A DNA stretch of 64,000 nt from Colletes latitarsis (taxonomy: Eukaryota; Arthropoda; Insecta; Hymenoptera; Colletidae), in contig NC_135140.1 in NCBI RefSeq assembly GCF_051014445.1, positions 10,000,001-10,064,000 on the forward strand, given 5' to 3'. A model generated the notes under the pieces. The model saw only the letters and a program-made list of their open reading frames with translations, had not been told where the DNA came from and did no database searches. Positions 1-12,645 of the stretch are shown here, piece by piece; within the stretch, counting starts at the first letter, position 1, and every line of letters begins with the position of its first letter. A program made the position numbers and the translations under genes.

Positions 1-284
1 TGCAGGTAGACAGTATAATAAATTACCAATCTATGCCTTGGTTTAACTTCTTTTATTATTAAATTTAATTAACATTATCTAAATATGGTACTTGTGAGAG
101 ATAGTTTAGGTGGGCAACGTCTTGTTATATTGTGTTGGCACCACGTAGGATACCGCCGTGCTGATTACCCCCCTCTTCCGGTTTGATATGTTTAGTAAAA
201 CGCACTAATGTATTTGTTAATCCAAATGTATAATTGTAAGTTACATATCAAATATATAATAAATGTTAAAACGTATCACGTTTA
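1..284. other. Intron or upstream DNA, no feature seen
   Basis: AT-rich sequence with no supported exon. It lies upstream of the first recognisable Gprk1 exon and is probably intronic to that gene, because the N-terminal part of the kinase is missing from the window. The first bases (tgcag followed by gtagac) could be an exon end and donor, but five bases are too few to support a call. Confidence 0.4.
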
Positions 285-1175
285 CTTTTCTTCTTCTTTT
301 TTCGCTTATTATTGAATTTTTATTTATTTTTCATTTTAATTTTTAATATTATGAAAAAAGTTGACTGTTACAAATAAATAAAATACTGTTATTGTTATAA
401 ATGTTTATTTTCACATATATTTACAGACATATTCTCACATATATTTACATCTCACGTACAAATAAATTTTAAGAATAAGACAATGAAAAATAACGCGTTT
501 TGTATCGAAGAAAGATTCACTAACGGTGGAAGGAAATACAAAAATCAGCACAATTATTCCAAGATCAAATTCAAAAGATAATTTCCACATTTCATGAAGA
601 TTATATTATTAATAACGATCAAACTGGATGCGAATATAAAATCCAATCCAAGAGGACGTTAAGTATTCAAGGCGAGAAGACCACTGGAGTTGCAGTGGGG
701 AGTTTAAATAAAATATCACACTCATATACAGCGCAGTATGCGTTAACTTATTTGGAAAAAGTTTTGCCAAAAATATTTTTGTGCCTGCAAGAAGTTGGAG
801 GAACTTCTGGACTCGCCCCTCCAAATCATAAAAAAGAAATATTTTGTAATATGAATCAACTATGTTTTCCACACGACCTAAAAAATAAAAAATACTGTAC
901 AGAACAAGCATTTATAACATGCGCTTGGTGTATGAAACCATTTTGTTTTTCTTGCTTTTATGATAAAAATCATACAATGCATTGTGAAACTCGTATGAAA
1001 TAATTATCTAATTTTTGTATCTATTTATACGTGAGATGTAAATATGTGTGAAAATAAACACTGATAACCATAACAGTATTTTATTTATTTGTAACAGTCA
1101 ACTTTTTTCATAATATTGAAAATTAAAATGAAAAATAAATGAAAATTCAAAAATAAGCGAAAAAAAGAAAAAAAA
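285..1175 (+). mobile_element. Internally deleted Tigger/pogo-like DNA transposon with long inverted repeats
   Basis: The left arm (about 297-460) and right arm (about 1020-1172) are reverse complements at high identity, roughly 150 bp each. Both contain ttgactgttacaaataaat, or its complement, next to catctcacgta. Between them lies a decayed transposase coding segment, annotated separately. Outer ends are fixed only to within about 10 bp, and no clear target duplication was found. Such long inverted repeats are unusual for pogo elements, so the transposase fragment may have been captured by a foldback-type element. Confidence 0.75.
524..1003 (+). pseudogene. Tigger/pogo-like transposase fragment, C-terminal part
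   Basis: An open frame of about 159 codons, with stops just upstream at 491 and 521, carries the block NNDQTGCEYKIQSKRTLS, then HSYTAQY and LPKIFLCLQE. These resemble the DDE_1 core of insect Tigger/pogo-like transposases. The tail has a zinc-ribbon-like cysteine/histidine pattern (C-A-W-C, C-F-S-C, then H and C), which some of these transposases also carry. The N-terminal DNA-binding region is absent, and the sequence between the DDE block and the tail is too short, so this is a deletion derivative and not an active enzyme. Family assignment is from motif memory; a protein search would settle it. Confidence 0.65.
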
Positions 1176-1184
1176 CAAAATGCT

Positions 1185-1262
1185 CTAATTCCGGGGATAC
1201 GAACCTCAGTCTTCCGAACCGAATTCCTCGACGCTAACTACACGGCTACCACAGCTATTAAA
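1185..1262 (-). repeat. tRNA-derived sequence or SINE-like head
   Basis: Read on the minus strand, there is an A-box-like segment (tggtagccgtgtagttagcg) and, about 35 bp later, a B-box-like segment (gaggttcgtatcc). A T-arm of about five base pairs can be drawn. The acceptor stem does not pair, so this is a tRNA relic or tRNA-derived retroelement, not a working tRNA gene. It abuts the right end of the inverted-repeat transposon. Confidence 0.4.
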
Positions 1263-1938
1263 AACATGCTCAAATTACATCATACATATGCATTCATCTT
1301 GTTACAAAAACTCAAAGTTTTGTATAAACTATTGATGGTACAGCAAAAATGTATTGGACTTTTATGTTCCCCTTGTCGAGATCTACAATCTAAAAAAAAA
1401 ATAAACGTCAATACGACAACTTCGAAATTTTAAACTTTAAAGCCATTTTTTAAAAAAATGGCTGGCCATAAACGTCTAATATTTTACAGATTGCGTATGG
1501 ACATCAGCCCCTACAACTCTGCCAAATTTCATTCAAATCCCAAGTTGAATGATCCACAGGTCATGTCCTCCCCTTGTTAGAGTTAAAAGTTAATGCCCAA
1601 CAGTACTTAAGCTTACTTTTTTATTGCAACTTTCCGACAAGTTTAAACAAAAATAACGAATTTCCGCAAATAATGAAATGCATATTAATAATGTACCGAA
1701 GTAGACGTATAACTCACCCCGATCGGTGAACGGTCCATTTGCTAGGAATATACCCCATGAGGAATTATAAAAGTAGAATACCATAATGAATGCACGAGAT
1801 AAAATTTGTACCTCGACAAACACAATAAGTTGAATGGATGGTAAAACTGAAATCACGCACGCGTGACAGCGGCCGTCAAAGCGTTAGGCTCAGTTAGCGT
1901 GTCATCTTCATCAAGAATTTCTCGTTTATGCGTTGTAG
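1263..1938. other. Presumed Gprk1 intron, no other feature seen
   Basis: AT-rich DNA ending in the acceptor ttgtag before the first recognisable kinase exon. Short open frames here show no family resemblance. Confidence 0.5.
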
Positions 1939-4900
1939 ATCAAGGCGTACGAGAAGCTCGAATGTCCGGAAGGAAGGAGAAAACTTGCCAGAGAAATCTA
2001 TGACAATTTCATCATGAAGGAGCTGCTAGCACACACTCACGTGAGTAAATTTCGTCGGAATTCTTGGTACTTTGCTAAGCAAATTTGTCGGCTACTCTGT
2101 AGGAAAACAACGGCACGAAAGATTTAGCGAAATAGAAAGCTTTCCTCCACACTGTATACACACAGGATATTCAGCTACCCGCGGAAGAAAATTTAAGGAC
2201 TGATTCTAGACGCCAAAGCGAGACGAAAATCAAGGATAACGAAATTGCGATCTTTCTTTTATAGCCATAAGCGTTTAACAAGTTGATTATAAAATGTAAA
2301 AGTCGGAAAAAATGATCCATTTTAGGTATTAAAAAATGTCCACTTTTAATTTGTGTCTTAGAAAACACTAGAGTCAATGTTTTTTAATTTACCTTTTATT
2401 TTCATAATTAGAGTCATAACTGGAATTTATTACTTGGATGAAGAATACATATTTGCCGTTGATCGGTGTTATTTTGATCTTTTATAAAGTCGGAAGTGAA
2501 AGTACAAAGAATCGAGAGACCGAAAATTAAAATACTTTAATGTTTGAAACACGACGACCTTCAAAAACATCCACGTGAATACGCGTAGGCGAGTGTTCGT
2601 TAAGAAGAAGAAAAGCCTTAAATCTTCTTCCTTTTATCTCTTAACACGTGAGAAAGCTCTAAAAATCTTTTCTGAATCATAAAAAGCCACGTAAAAGCTT
2701 GAACCCTCGCAATCATCCTCTTCATGAATGTTTGACTAAGGTTTAGAATAGGTCTTTTCATAATATACGAGGGTTTCTAATCTTCGGCCTTCGACGTCTT
2801 TAGAAGGGGGGAACTATATACTTCCGTGGCTTTTTTCGCGCTACTTCTTCCCCGTTTGGCTCACACCTAATTTTAGCTTCGTATTCAATCGTTCTTCGCT
2901 CACAATTTTGTTTTCGACACGGAAAAAAAGAGTCTTTTCCATTTGTGGTAGTAACAATTTACGCGGAAATAAAACTGGCGAATTATAAAATAGTAGGGCC
3001 AATTCAAATCATATTGGTGGGGATCTTAAACGACTATAAAGGATTTTGCAAGTAAAAACATTATTAACTTGTTTGAAACCATACATTTTACTTTCAAAAG
3101 ACTATTTATTAATCGTTTTTATCATGTGAATTTATTAACTAACTACGTCCAAATATATAATTGTTTTTTAAAGCATATATTGCGTATAAAAATAAATAAA
3201 TTACACACATTTTTTCGAATAAAGAGAAATGCTTAATCTGCTAAACGTCTTCGTTTTAGGAATACTCCGCAGAAGCAGTGTCCCACGTTCACAATTATCT
3301 CGTGAAAAATGACGTTCCGGTTAATTTATTCGAGGTTGGTTCCTCGCTATTCGATATCCCTTAATTTTAGTAAGATTAACGACTTTGATTGATCTACGTC
3401 GATTACCTTTGCAGCCGTATATCGAAGAAATTTTTATTCACCTAAGGGGAGAGCCATTCAAGAAATTCTTAGAGAGGTATGTTCCCATCTAACGAAAGAA
3501 AGACGAATCGCAGCTCGCCTTTCTGTGGCTTGAAAAATTCTTAAGAAAATCCTGTTGTATATTTTCAGCGAGAAGTACACTCGTTTTTGTCAATGGAAGA
3601 ACTTAGAGTTAAATATGCAGGTAAATTTATAATGTTGCGTACCGTAGTCGTTTTCAACTATTTAAATCGGTCAGGGCTATCGCGGGGTAACCATAAATCC
3701 TCTTTGCACAAACAACGGATACGTTTCAAGTGAAATAATGAACGTAGCAACGAACGTGTACGAACCATTCTGTATAAAATTTCTTGTAATGAACCATTGT
3801 TGCAGTTGACAATGAACGACTTCAGTGTGCATCGGATAATAGGCAGAGGTGGTTTCGGAGAGGTTTACGGCTGTCGGAAAGCAGACACAGGAAAAATGTA
3901 CGCTATGAAGTGCCTCGACAAGAAGCGTATAAAAATGAAACAAGGCGAAACTTTAGCGCTCAACGAAAGGATAATGCTTTCGGCAGTCAGTACTGGTGTA
4001 AGCTTTACTTATGAATGCAAAAGTCATCCTAAAATTGTTGTAGATTATACAGATTACGAGATAGTACAGCTCGATCTCGTGATTAAGTTCTGTACAAGTT
4101 GTACCAGGAGGTTTCTCAACTATTTGAACAAACTTATAGGTGTTCTTCAACTAATAAAGAATTGGAATTATCTTTGCAAGTCATTATCATTTAAAGTTAG
4201 AGCGGGGAAAGTGTTCAAAGCGAGTAAAAAAATAAGCTTCGCAATGTTATAGTGTCATTATTTAATAATAATAACGAGCATGATTATTTTCATTCCTTTA
4301 TTGTACTAGAGTTAAATAACGTTTATGTACTTAGTAACTTTTAATGTCCATCATCCAAACGAGAAGTATAATATGTTGTCACTGGTGTATACTATAGCAG
4401 AATACGTTAATAAAATTTGATCAATCAATTTAGGGTCACCGTGTATATTCATATATTATTGCAAAAAATATTATAAGTTTGCCCCTTCGTTGAACATGTT
4501 TTATAAAAGCAGTTTACCAGTAATTCATTACTACACTAAATTCTGTTGTACAAGTAGTGTCCGAAATAATTTTACTATATCAGTAAAATTCAGGCGGCGG
4601 GGTGAGTAAGGCAGCGCATATTAAAATTACTACTTTCACAAATTCGACAAATGTATTGATATTTATTAGCAAGAAAAGTTAGAATTGAAGGCAATCAAAC
4701 CTTTAAAATAACTCTAACACCCTTGTTTGGACTTAACTTTTCGTTTAATTGTAAAGCTTTCCCACAGAGGATTGGTGGTTAATTCTAAGAGCAATATTGC
4801 TGTATAAAATCATAAGTAAACTGCTATTGTCGACTTGTCGAAATATTACAATCACGATTACACGATTTCCAGGTGGATTGTCCGTTCATAGTGTGTATGA

Positions 4901-7900
4901 CATACGCCTTCCAAACGCCGGACAAACTATGCTTTATTCTGGATCTGATGAACGGTGGCGATCTTCACTACCATTTAAACCAACACGGTGTGTTCAACGA
5001 GCGAGAAATGAAGTTCTACGCGGCAGAAGTGATATTAGGACTAGAACATATGCATCGCAGGTATATCGTTTATCGAGATCTGAAGCCCGCGAATATACTC
5101 CTGGACGAGCACGGCCACGTCAGGATATCAGATCTAGGACTGGCCTGCGAATTCTCGAAAAAGAAACCACACGCGAGTGTGTAAGTATGATACAACGATT
5201 ACGTCACGATCCTACCGAGTTTAACCCTTTGAACAGAGTGTAAGAAAATTATGTGTCAGGGCTATTCAGGGATAGAGAAGGTTCTGAAAATAACTGTTTC
5301 AAACTGTCACACAGGGCGAGGCACTTAAGACCGGGCACCTGAATAACTTGGCTGCTATTGGTGATAGTAGAAGATGCACCAGGCAAAAGTTATTTTGTAT
5401 CTAGGGGCTGATCATCCGATGTTACTAATTTTTTAATAGGTGGAGACATCAAGGAGATACGAAGGTCATCTCCGTTTTTTTTACTTACGTTCTCATAGAG
5501 TATTTCAAGACGAATACAATGACCTATGGAAAGGTCATTCCTGGTCTGGGTTGAGCCAATTGCGATGGAAAATAATTTACTTTATAAACGGCACTGTTCA
5601 TTGTCGACTGCAGTGGAAACCCTTCACGTGGCGGCAACAGCTTTAATTTTGGGTATAGAGCTGTTTTTGACCAAAGTTTTGTTTACGGACGAATTAGCAA
5701 GTGTATAATGAAATACCAACAACCAAAGAAGATATGAAAGAGCGTATAAGAAGAGCTTGTGCCGCGATGAACACAACTGAAATTCAATATACCGTATTAT
5801 CCGTCAAGCAACGCTTCAGAGCATGCATCAATGTTTAAGGTCGCCATTTTGAACACTTCTATTAGTCATCTATTACTGTTAGATAAATAAATCAACGGTG
5901 CTTGATCATTTCCTCAAAGTAAATCATTTTCCATCACAAATACTTTATCAGAATGTAAGTAAAAATACATTACCGTTCCATTTAAAAAACCAGAGATGAC
6001 CTTCGTATCTCCTTGATGCCTCCACCTATCAAGAAACTAGTAACATCGGATGATCAGCCCCTCGATACCAAATAATTTTTGCCTGACGCATCTTTTCCTA
6101 TCATCAATAGCAGCCAAGTTATTCAAGTGGCCGGTCTTAATTTTGGTTACAGTTCTAATATCGGTTCTATATAAAAATAGACGTTTTAAAATTTTACCCT
6201 GAAATGATTTTCTAAGTTTAATCGTTATTTTCTCGGTTGACATTTTGAGTTTACGGTTACGCCCTTGGTTAGGTATGCGATCGACTGATCCGGTCACCGG
6301 GCCAATGACCGAAACTGTAACTGTAAACAACTCGATCTCCTGTTAGGTCAAAGGCCTTCGCGAGCGTTTCTAACAAAAAGCAACGTCGACGACCGCGATG
6401 GATGCATGCCGTCGGCACGGGTCTCTGACCGATATTGGAGGAGACTCCAAGTGTGTGTGAGTAGGTGTGTGTGGGGGCGTCTAGCGTTTCGGCAGGTAAG
6501 CCAATATGGCTAATTGCTTCCACTTCCAATCTTCCGGAACGCTACACGCCAGAAAGATTTTTCAAATGGTTTCGATTCTAATACCGATTCTAACAAGCTT
6601 ATAGTATTTAATCTCTATTTACACTAAATTGTATTTGTAAAAAATTGAAGATACCTAGAAGACATACCATTGAATTTAAAATTGAAAATTTGTTTGAAAA
6701 TTATATTTTTCGAGACCCTCGAGCTCATCGGAATATTTTCCTTTGAATGGGACTGTATACAGGGTGTTCGGCCACCCTTGGGAAAAATTTTAATGGGGGA
6801 TTGTAGAGGCCAAAATAAGACGAAAATCAAGAATACCAATTTGTTGATACAGGCTCCGTTAAAAAGTTATTAACAATTAAATTCAACAATTTCAAATCGT
6901 TCTGGAAAAATTATTTTCGGTTGTGGGAGTCAATTACAATCATTTTTTGTGAATACACATACCCCTGAAATCCTACTCACTTTCGAGAAAAAAATTCGAG
7001 TAGGTACTGAAATTTTTAGACGAAATTAAAAAATTTCAAATCATTCTGAAAAAATTATTTTCAGTTGCAGGGGTCCATTGCAATCATTTTTTGTCATTAC
7101 ACATACCCTCGAAATCTTAACTATTTTCAAGAAAAGGATTCCTTATCGAAAATATAATTGCGGGCCAGAAATGTCACTCGAAAATTCTTGCATATCTTTA
7201 AAACGTCATAACTTCTGAACGGATTGAAGGATTTTAATGTTTAAAAAAGCAAATTACGCGAATTTTGATGGAGAATATGTGGAAATTCCAAAAATATTCA
7301 AAAAGTTGATCCTTGACTCCGCAAAATGAGAAAAACCGCATAAAAATGGTCCAATTTTCAAACAGCCATAACTCCTACAATAGTGAATATATTTTAATGA
7401 AACTTTTTTCTGAAGTAGAGCTCGTGGGTACCTACAAAAAAGTATTAGACAACTTTTCTATAGGGCGTCAAACAAAATTACTAGAAATGAAAAACGTATT
7501 TTTAAGAAAAATCGACAGGGGGTAGATACAGAAATTTTTCGGCGAAAAAAAAAATTTCAAATCGTTCTGGAAAAATTATTTTCGGTTGCAGGGGTCAATT
7601 TCAATCATTTTTGGTGAATAGACATACCCCCGAAATCCTGCGCATTTTCGAGAAAAAAATTCAGTTCGGGCGGAACTTTAAACGTTAATAACTTGTTAAC
7701 GAAGCCTTCATCAACAAATTGGTATTCTTGATTTTCGTCTTATTTTGGCCTCTAGAATCTCCCATTAAAATTTTTCCCAGGTGTGGCCGGACACCCTGTA
7801 TACTTTCATTAAGACGTGCGAAGAATCGCGAAAGAACTACAACAAAGAACAGTGAATAAAGTTTATTTAAAATGCAAAGTTTAATAACAAAGTTATTAAA

Positions 7901-10900
7901 ATTGAAAATCGGAAGAAAGGAGAGTAAAGAGTTGATGAATATCAAAATATTCGTGTTCCAGTGGGACCCACGGATACATGGCGCCGGAAGTGCTCTCGAA
8001 AGGAGTGACCTACGATTCTAGTGCCGATTGGTTCTCGTTTGGCTGTATGCTGCATAAATTGTTGAAGGGACACAGTCCATTTAGGCAACATAAAACTAAA
8101 GATAAACATGAAATAGATCACATGACATTAACCAAGGTATGTATTGTTGTGTTTTTAGCTATTTGTTACGTTTCATTTTGTAACATTTTTGGGAAGAAAC
8201 CATTTTCTAATAGTAACTCACTACATTAATAGTATACTTTCAAATACATGGTTCTTCTTTTTATATGTGTATCTCATATTCATATTTGATGACTATCAAT
8301 TTCACTAAGCGGCTTAATTGCGGTCAAAACGTTAAAATATAATACAATTATTTAAATTAGGTTTGTGTCCACAGTATAACAAGTAATTCTTATACGAGTA
8401 ATACACGGTAGTTCTTCATAATTTAGAAAAATATTGCATTGTAATAAAACAACGTACTAAATAAAAGATAATTATATTGTTACCCTGTACACATAAAATA
8501 GACCTCTTCTTTGAGACACGTCAAATTGACGGGCTGTCGCCGGTTGAAGGTGGAAGCTATTTAAAAAAATATTAGATTAATAGCATTTCGTTTCGTTTTG
8601 TGCACAGTAGTAATATTAATCAGCAGATGTAATTTCAGAACGTTGAACTGCCAGAAACGTTTTCGCGAGAGCTCCGTTCGTTGCTGGAAGGTTTGCTGCA
8701 ACGAGACATCAACAACAGATACGGTTGCCGAGGCGGAGGAGCTGACGAGCTAAAAGAACATCCGTTTTTTAGTGGTATCGATTGGCAACAAGTTTATCTC
8801 CAGAAATACACGCCGCCACTTATACCGCCGCGCGGCGAAGTAAACGCCGCAGACGCGTTCGATATCGGTTCCTTTGACGAAGAGGACACAAAGGGTATCA
8901 AACTAACAGACGTGGATCAAGACCTCTACAAAAATTTCCCTCTAACCATCTCTGAAAGGTGGCAGGCTGAGGTGGCCGAGACTGTATTCGAGATAACCAA
9001 TAACGAAACGGACAAGGTACGGATCGTTGACCAGTTTCAAGTAATTTTTCAGCTTCCCAAGGGGCCATTCACAAATTATGTCAAACACTTAGGTGATTTA
9101 GAGAACGGGGTTCTGAGAAAGGTGATATTATGTTACTTTAAAGAGAAGGGTGGTTTAATATTAGACTGGCAATTTGCTAACCGTCCCCCCACTCTGTTAA
9201 TATATTAAACTTAATCATATTTCTCGGTCGTTTTCTCTTGTAGTTGGAAGCCAAAAAGAAGGCAAAGCAAAAGCAACGGTTCGACACAAACGAAGAAGGT
9301 AAACAGATTGTTACTTACTTTTAATACTAGATTTACGGAACCCATCAATTTGGTACCAAATTCCATATACAGGTAACCCTCCTATAACACGGTAGGTAGG
9401 TCCCTAGAAAATGCCGTGTTATATGAGACCCAGAGTCAGTACAAAAAGGGGAGTTACGTTCCAAAAATTTATTGAAAACAAATATTTTTTTTAATTCTAC
9501 ATAAGCAACTTAATTTTTATGAAAAATCTAAATGTATGTATAACACAAAACAAAACAAAAAAGAAATATTTTAATTTAACGCAACCTTAATGTAATAAAT
9601 TATAATTTGTTTATATTTTTTCATGTAAAACCACTATAATTCATTATTCCTTCGCATCATTATTTTAAAACAATTTAGTTTTTAAATATATTAAGCAAAA
9701 ATCATGTTGTCCAGTGCTGTAGAAGTACCAGTGTTGTACAAAAGTTTTCGCCATTTTCTTATCGTGTTAAAGCGAAACCGTGTTGTAGGAGAGCTACCTG
9801 TATTTAAAATTACAGAACGTATAAATATTATTTATAATTTGTCGAATTTAATTGATATAGTGATACGAATTACACATATTCTCTAATTATTCAAAAAGTC
9901 GTAATTGTAATGTAACCTCTCAGGAAACGCTCATCAAACACTCAGTGTCTGTAAATCTAGTGTCAATTGTATAATATCAAACAAAGGAAAACATTCTGAT
10001 CGAAATTATTCGTTACAGAATCAGACTGCATTTTACACGGTTACATTAAGAAATTAGGTGGTCCCTTTGCTAGCGCGTGGCAGATGCGTTATGCAAAACT
10101 TTACCCTAATCGATTGGAGTTGCATCCAGAGTCCTCGGTGAATCCCGAACTCGTGTTTCTTGATCAGGTAAATAAATCGAATTCATCAATGTTTGACTGT
10201 TTGAATCTGTTATCCGCACACCCTTAGTGTTTTTTTTATTAAACAAATTCTGTTAATGTTAAATGTTGCTATGCATGTGTTAGAAATTTTCTAATAAATG
10301 AACTTTACTGATCGACGGTTCTGGGGTAAGTGCCAAGAGGTCAAGCTTAGTCCTCTTACCAGAAATATCGTCGAGCTAATTGCCCTCGACGTTCCTTAAA
10401 AATAAGCTGTCACTAACACACGTGAACCTCTACTGAGCAGAAGAAATCAAATTCAAATAAAACATTAACTTAAAGTCCTTGTTCGAATTTCCCCCGAAAT
10501 ATAAACTAATTATTCTTTACAAATTCTTTTTTAATGCTGTACGTAAACTTTTAGGTTGATGAGGTCAGCGGGGAGCTCCAGCACGTGAAAGGAGAACAAT
10601 GTATCGTCGTCCGTACGAGAGACGTGAAAATAGTACTTACAAATCCCGTAAGTAAATCTTTTCTGTGCTTTTGCAAATAGAATTGTCGATAATTTTTATG
10701 AGAAACTAGCAGTGAGTCGTCGACTATACCTATAAACTAAAGTGTTAATTGTATTACAAGAACATAAGAGAACAAGTTTGTAGAAAAGTTTGATTTGCAA
10801 AAAATGAATATGATGTGTAAAATAATTAATTTATAGTGCAAAATCTGTGTCCCTCGCGAATCATCTGCCCAGCTGGTTTCTGATTAGTCCCCATTGAGAA

Positions 10901-11036
10901 CTTTGATGTTGAATTATTCTTGTAGGATGAAATTAGTCTGAAGGAGTGGGCGTTGTCGCTGAGGTTCGCGCACAAATGTTCAATGGAAATTGTGGACAAT
11001 ATGGCCAAGAAGGCCGGTAGAATTCTACGGGACTGA
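1939..11036 (+). CDS. Gprk1: G protein-coupled receptor kinase, GRK2/beta-ARK type (5' incomplete)
   Basis: Phosphorylates agonist-occupied GPCRs at the plasma membrane, uncoupling them from G proteins. Twelve exons join in phase: 1939-2040, 3260-3334, 3415-3476, 3569-3620, 3806-3997, 4873-5180, 7962-8136, 8639-9016, 9244-9298, 10019-10167, 10555-10647, 10926-11036 (583 codons visible). In order: the end of the RGS-homology domain (residues 1-97), the kinase domain with Gly loop GRGGFGEVYG (110-119), catalytic Lys 132, YRDLKPAN (228-235), DLG (248-250) and the APE-type MAPEVL, the AGC C-tail (NAADAFDIGSFDEEDTKG), then a Gbeta-gamma/lipid-binding PH domain (about 466-571). The PH domain separates GRK2/3 from the GRK4-6 classes. 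Human GRK2 is 689 residues, so roughly 80-100 N-terminal residues lie outside the window. The 2.8 kb intron 6 holds two transposons. All key catalytic residues are intact. Confidence 0.95.
5328..6137 (+). mobile_element. Decayed mariner/Tc1-like transposon in Gprk1 intron 6
   Basis: The ends are inverted: agaccgggcacctgaataac at 5328 matches the complement of 6108-6137, and the similarity runs about 150 bp inward on each side. TA dinucleotides flank both ends (5326-5327, 6138-6139), the target duplication of the Tc1/mariner class. The interior holds a damaged transposase C-terminus. It sits in an intron, in the sense orientation of the host gene. Confidence 0.75.
5701..5865 (+). pseudogene. 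Mariner/IS630-type transposase C-terminus, degenerate
   Basis: The frame reads VYNEIPTTKEDMKERIRRAC, continues about 25 residues, hits an in-frame stop at an expected Asn/Glu position, then gives GRHFEHFY and a stop. This matches the usual C-terminus of insect Tc1/mariner-superfamily transposases, where the last motif is typically G-x-HFEH. Upstream sequence from about 5440 is frameshifted and stop-ridden, so no active enzyme remains. Confidence 0.65.
6758..7800. mobile_element. TA-flanked inverted-repeat element, family A copy 1
   Basis: Ends tacagggtgttcggccaccc and the inverted ccggacaccctgta, flanked by TA on both sides. Each terminal inverted repeat runs about 110 bp and includes gaaaatcaagaataccaatt. 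The interior is non-coding subrepeats built on ccgaaaataatttttccag-like units. It shares with copy 4 an unusual central block around gcgtcaaacaaaattac (7466-7485). It lies in Gprk1 intron 6. Confidence 0.85.
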
Positions 11037-11341
11037 ACGGGACGCGGTGAATCCGCCGATGCAGCGCTCCACGGACGGCAACTAGTCCATTGCTAATGTA
11101 AATAATAAGTAATATAAATAATAAACCTGCACGCCGGCGTCATACTCCAAGTCCCATTGCCCCTCAGCAGCAACAAGTTTTTTTATACTGAAAAATCAAC
11201 GCTGAGATCGTGGAAGAATTTTCTCAGCAAGGACGGCAATCAGGGGGTGACTTCCTGCGGCCGGAATCGGAAGTATCTAGGTCTCGGAACAACTCCAAAG
11301 AAAACAAACTCCCTTCGAATGGCGGGTAGCGTCGCTCTGTA
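11037..11341 (+). other. Gprk1 3' untranslated region
   Basis: Follows the kinase stop codon and contains the first AATAAA signal 84 bp downstream. Short open frames are chance. Confidence 0.55.
11120..11125 (+). promoter_or_regulatory. Candidate poly(A) signal of Gprk1
   Basis: AATAAA, 84 bp after the stop codon at 11034-11036. Position and sequence fit. Use cannot be shown without transcript data. Confidence 0.45.
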
Positions 11342-12464
11342 TACAGAGTGTCCCGTAAATGGTGTAAGAACCGGAAATGTGGGGTAGCTGAGACGATTCT
11401 GAACAACAATTTCCTTTGCAAAAATGTCGGATGGAGCTTCGTTTTTGAATTATTAACGAAAAACACTGACGAATCACGGCGCGCGCTCAGGGCCGTCCGA
11501 ACTAAGAGAGCCACCGTGTCGGTATACAAATAATTAAAAATACTACCACTGCAACTGTTATCTCTGCGGATTGGATAAGTCAACCAGCTAAATCGAATTT
11601 ATTAAGTATTTGTATTCGCTGTTTCCAAGGAAGAAGGAATAAAATGTGAAATGTTTAGGAAATTAATCCTTCGCACCCGAGTGACGCTTCTCGCCAGAGT
11701 GTTTTAAAATTAAAATAAATACGGTAAGAACCATTTGTAACCGTTTGTTATTAAAAACTGTACTGGAAAAGCAGACTGGATTTGTATGTACCGAAACATT
11801 CTTCGAATGCAAGGGGTTAATAGAGAAATAATTGAAATCCACCTTACCCATTTACTTGCAAGTTACAATAGGGCCGGTTAGTGCACCCCTGTCGATCACG
11901 GAAAGGTCGAAGACCCCAATGAAAATCAGATGGGACGGGGCCCGGTCACTGCACCCGCTTCTTACTCCGAAAACACTTCATAGCACGATCACTAGCACTT
12001 TTCACTTTCACATTATCGGGGTAAGAAGCGGGTGCAGTGACCGGGCCGTCCCATCAGCTGATTTTTATTGGGGTCTTCGACCTTTCCGTGATCGACAGGG
12101 GTGCACTAACCGGGCCTTATTGTCAGCGCAGCAGAGCAACTTGCAAGTAAATGGGTAAGTCGAATATTCAATTATTTCTCTATTAAGCCTTTGCATTTGA
12201 GGAATATTTCAGACCGCACAAATCCAGTCTGCTTTTCCAGTACAGTTCTTAATAACAAACGGTTACAAATGGTTCTTACCCTATTTATTTTAATTTTCTG
12301 AAAATAATTCTTATTTTTTTCATTAATAATTTCGTTCCTGTGTTTTTCGTTAATAATTCAAAAACGAAGCCCCATCCGACATTTTTGTAAAGGAAATTGT
12401 TGTTCAGAATCGTCTCAGCTACCCCCCATTTCCGGTTTTTACACCATTTACGGAACACCCTATA
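11342..12464. mobile_element. Large palindromic inverted-repeat element, family B
   Basis: Left end tacagagtgtcccgtaaatg and right end (complement) tatagggtgttccgtaaatg start arms of more than 100 bp that include gacgattctgaacaacaatt. Inside is a second, tighter palindrome (about 11650-12300) whose arms carry gtgcacccctgtcgatcacg and gcacccgcttcttactccg. Almost the whole 1.1 kb can fold on itself, with the turn near 11975-12010. No transposase is visible. It sits just past the Gprk1 poly(A) signal. Confidence 0.75.
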
Positions 12465-12574
12465 GAGAGTCTAGGAAGTAGTGTCGTGCGAACCGCCACG
12501 ACGTTATATTTGTACGCGTTAGCTGTATGTGCAATGTGACGTAGGAACTAGAAAACTGAACAATGTCCATCGAT

Positions 12575-12645
12575 ACACACACACTCGCAAAACTCGAAAT
12601 CTGTACGCACACGCACGGACACACACACGCGCGCGCGCGCGCGAA
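12575..12645. repeat. CA/CG microsatellite
   Basis: Alternating purine-pyrimidine tract passing from CA-rich to (CG)n, the latter at about 12628-12641. Low-complexity DNA. Short frames over it are not genes. Confidence 0.8.

Noticed and set aside
1..5. Possible end of an upstream Gprk1 exon (tgcag then gtagac)
   Set aside because: Five bases cannot be matched to the expected residues before IKAYEKLE.
1185..1262. Functional tRNA gene
   Set aside because: A- and B-box-like words are present, but the acceptor stem cannot pair.
4797..5243. 148-codon plus-strand frame over the Gprk1 kinase exon
   Set aside because: Wrong frame over exon 6; the true frame encodes the YRDLKPAN and DLG motifs.
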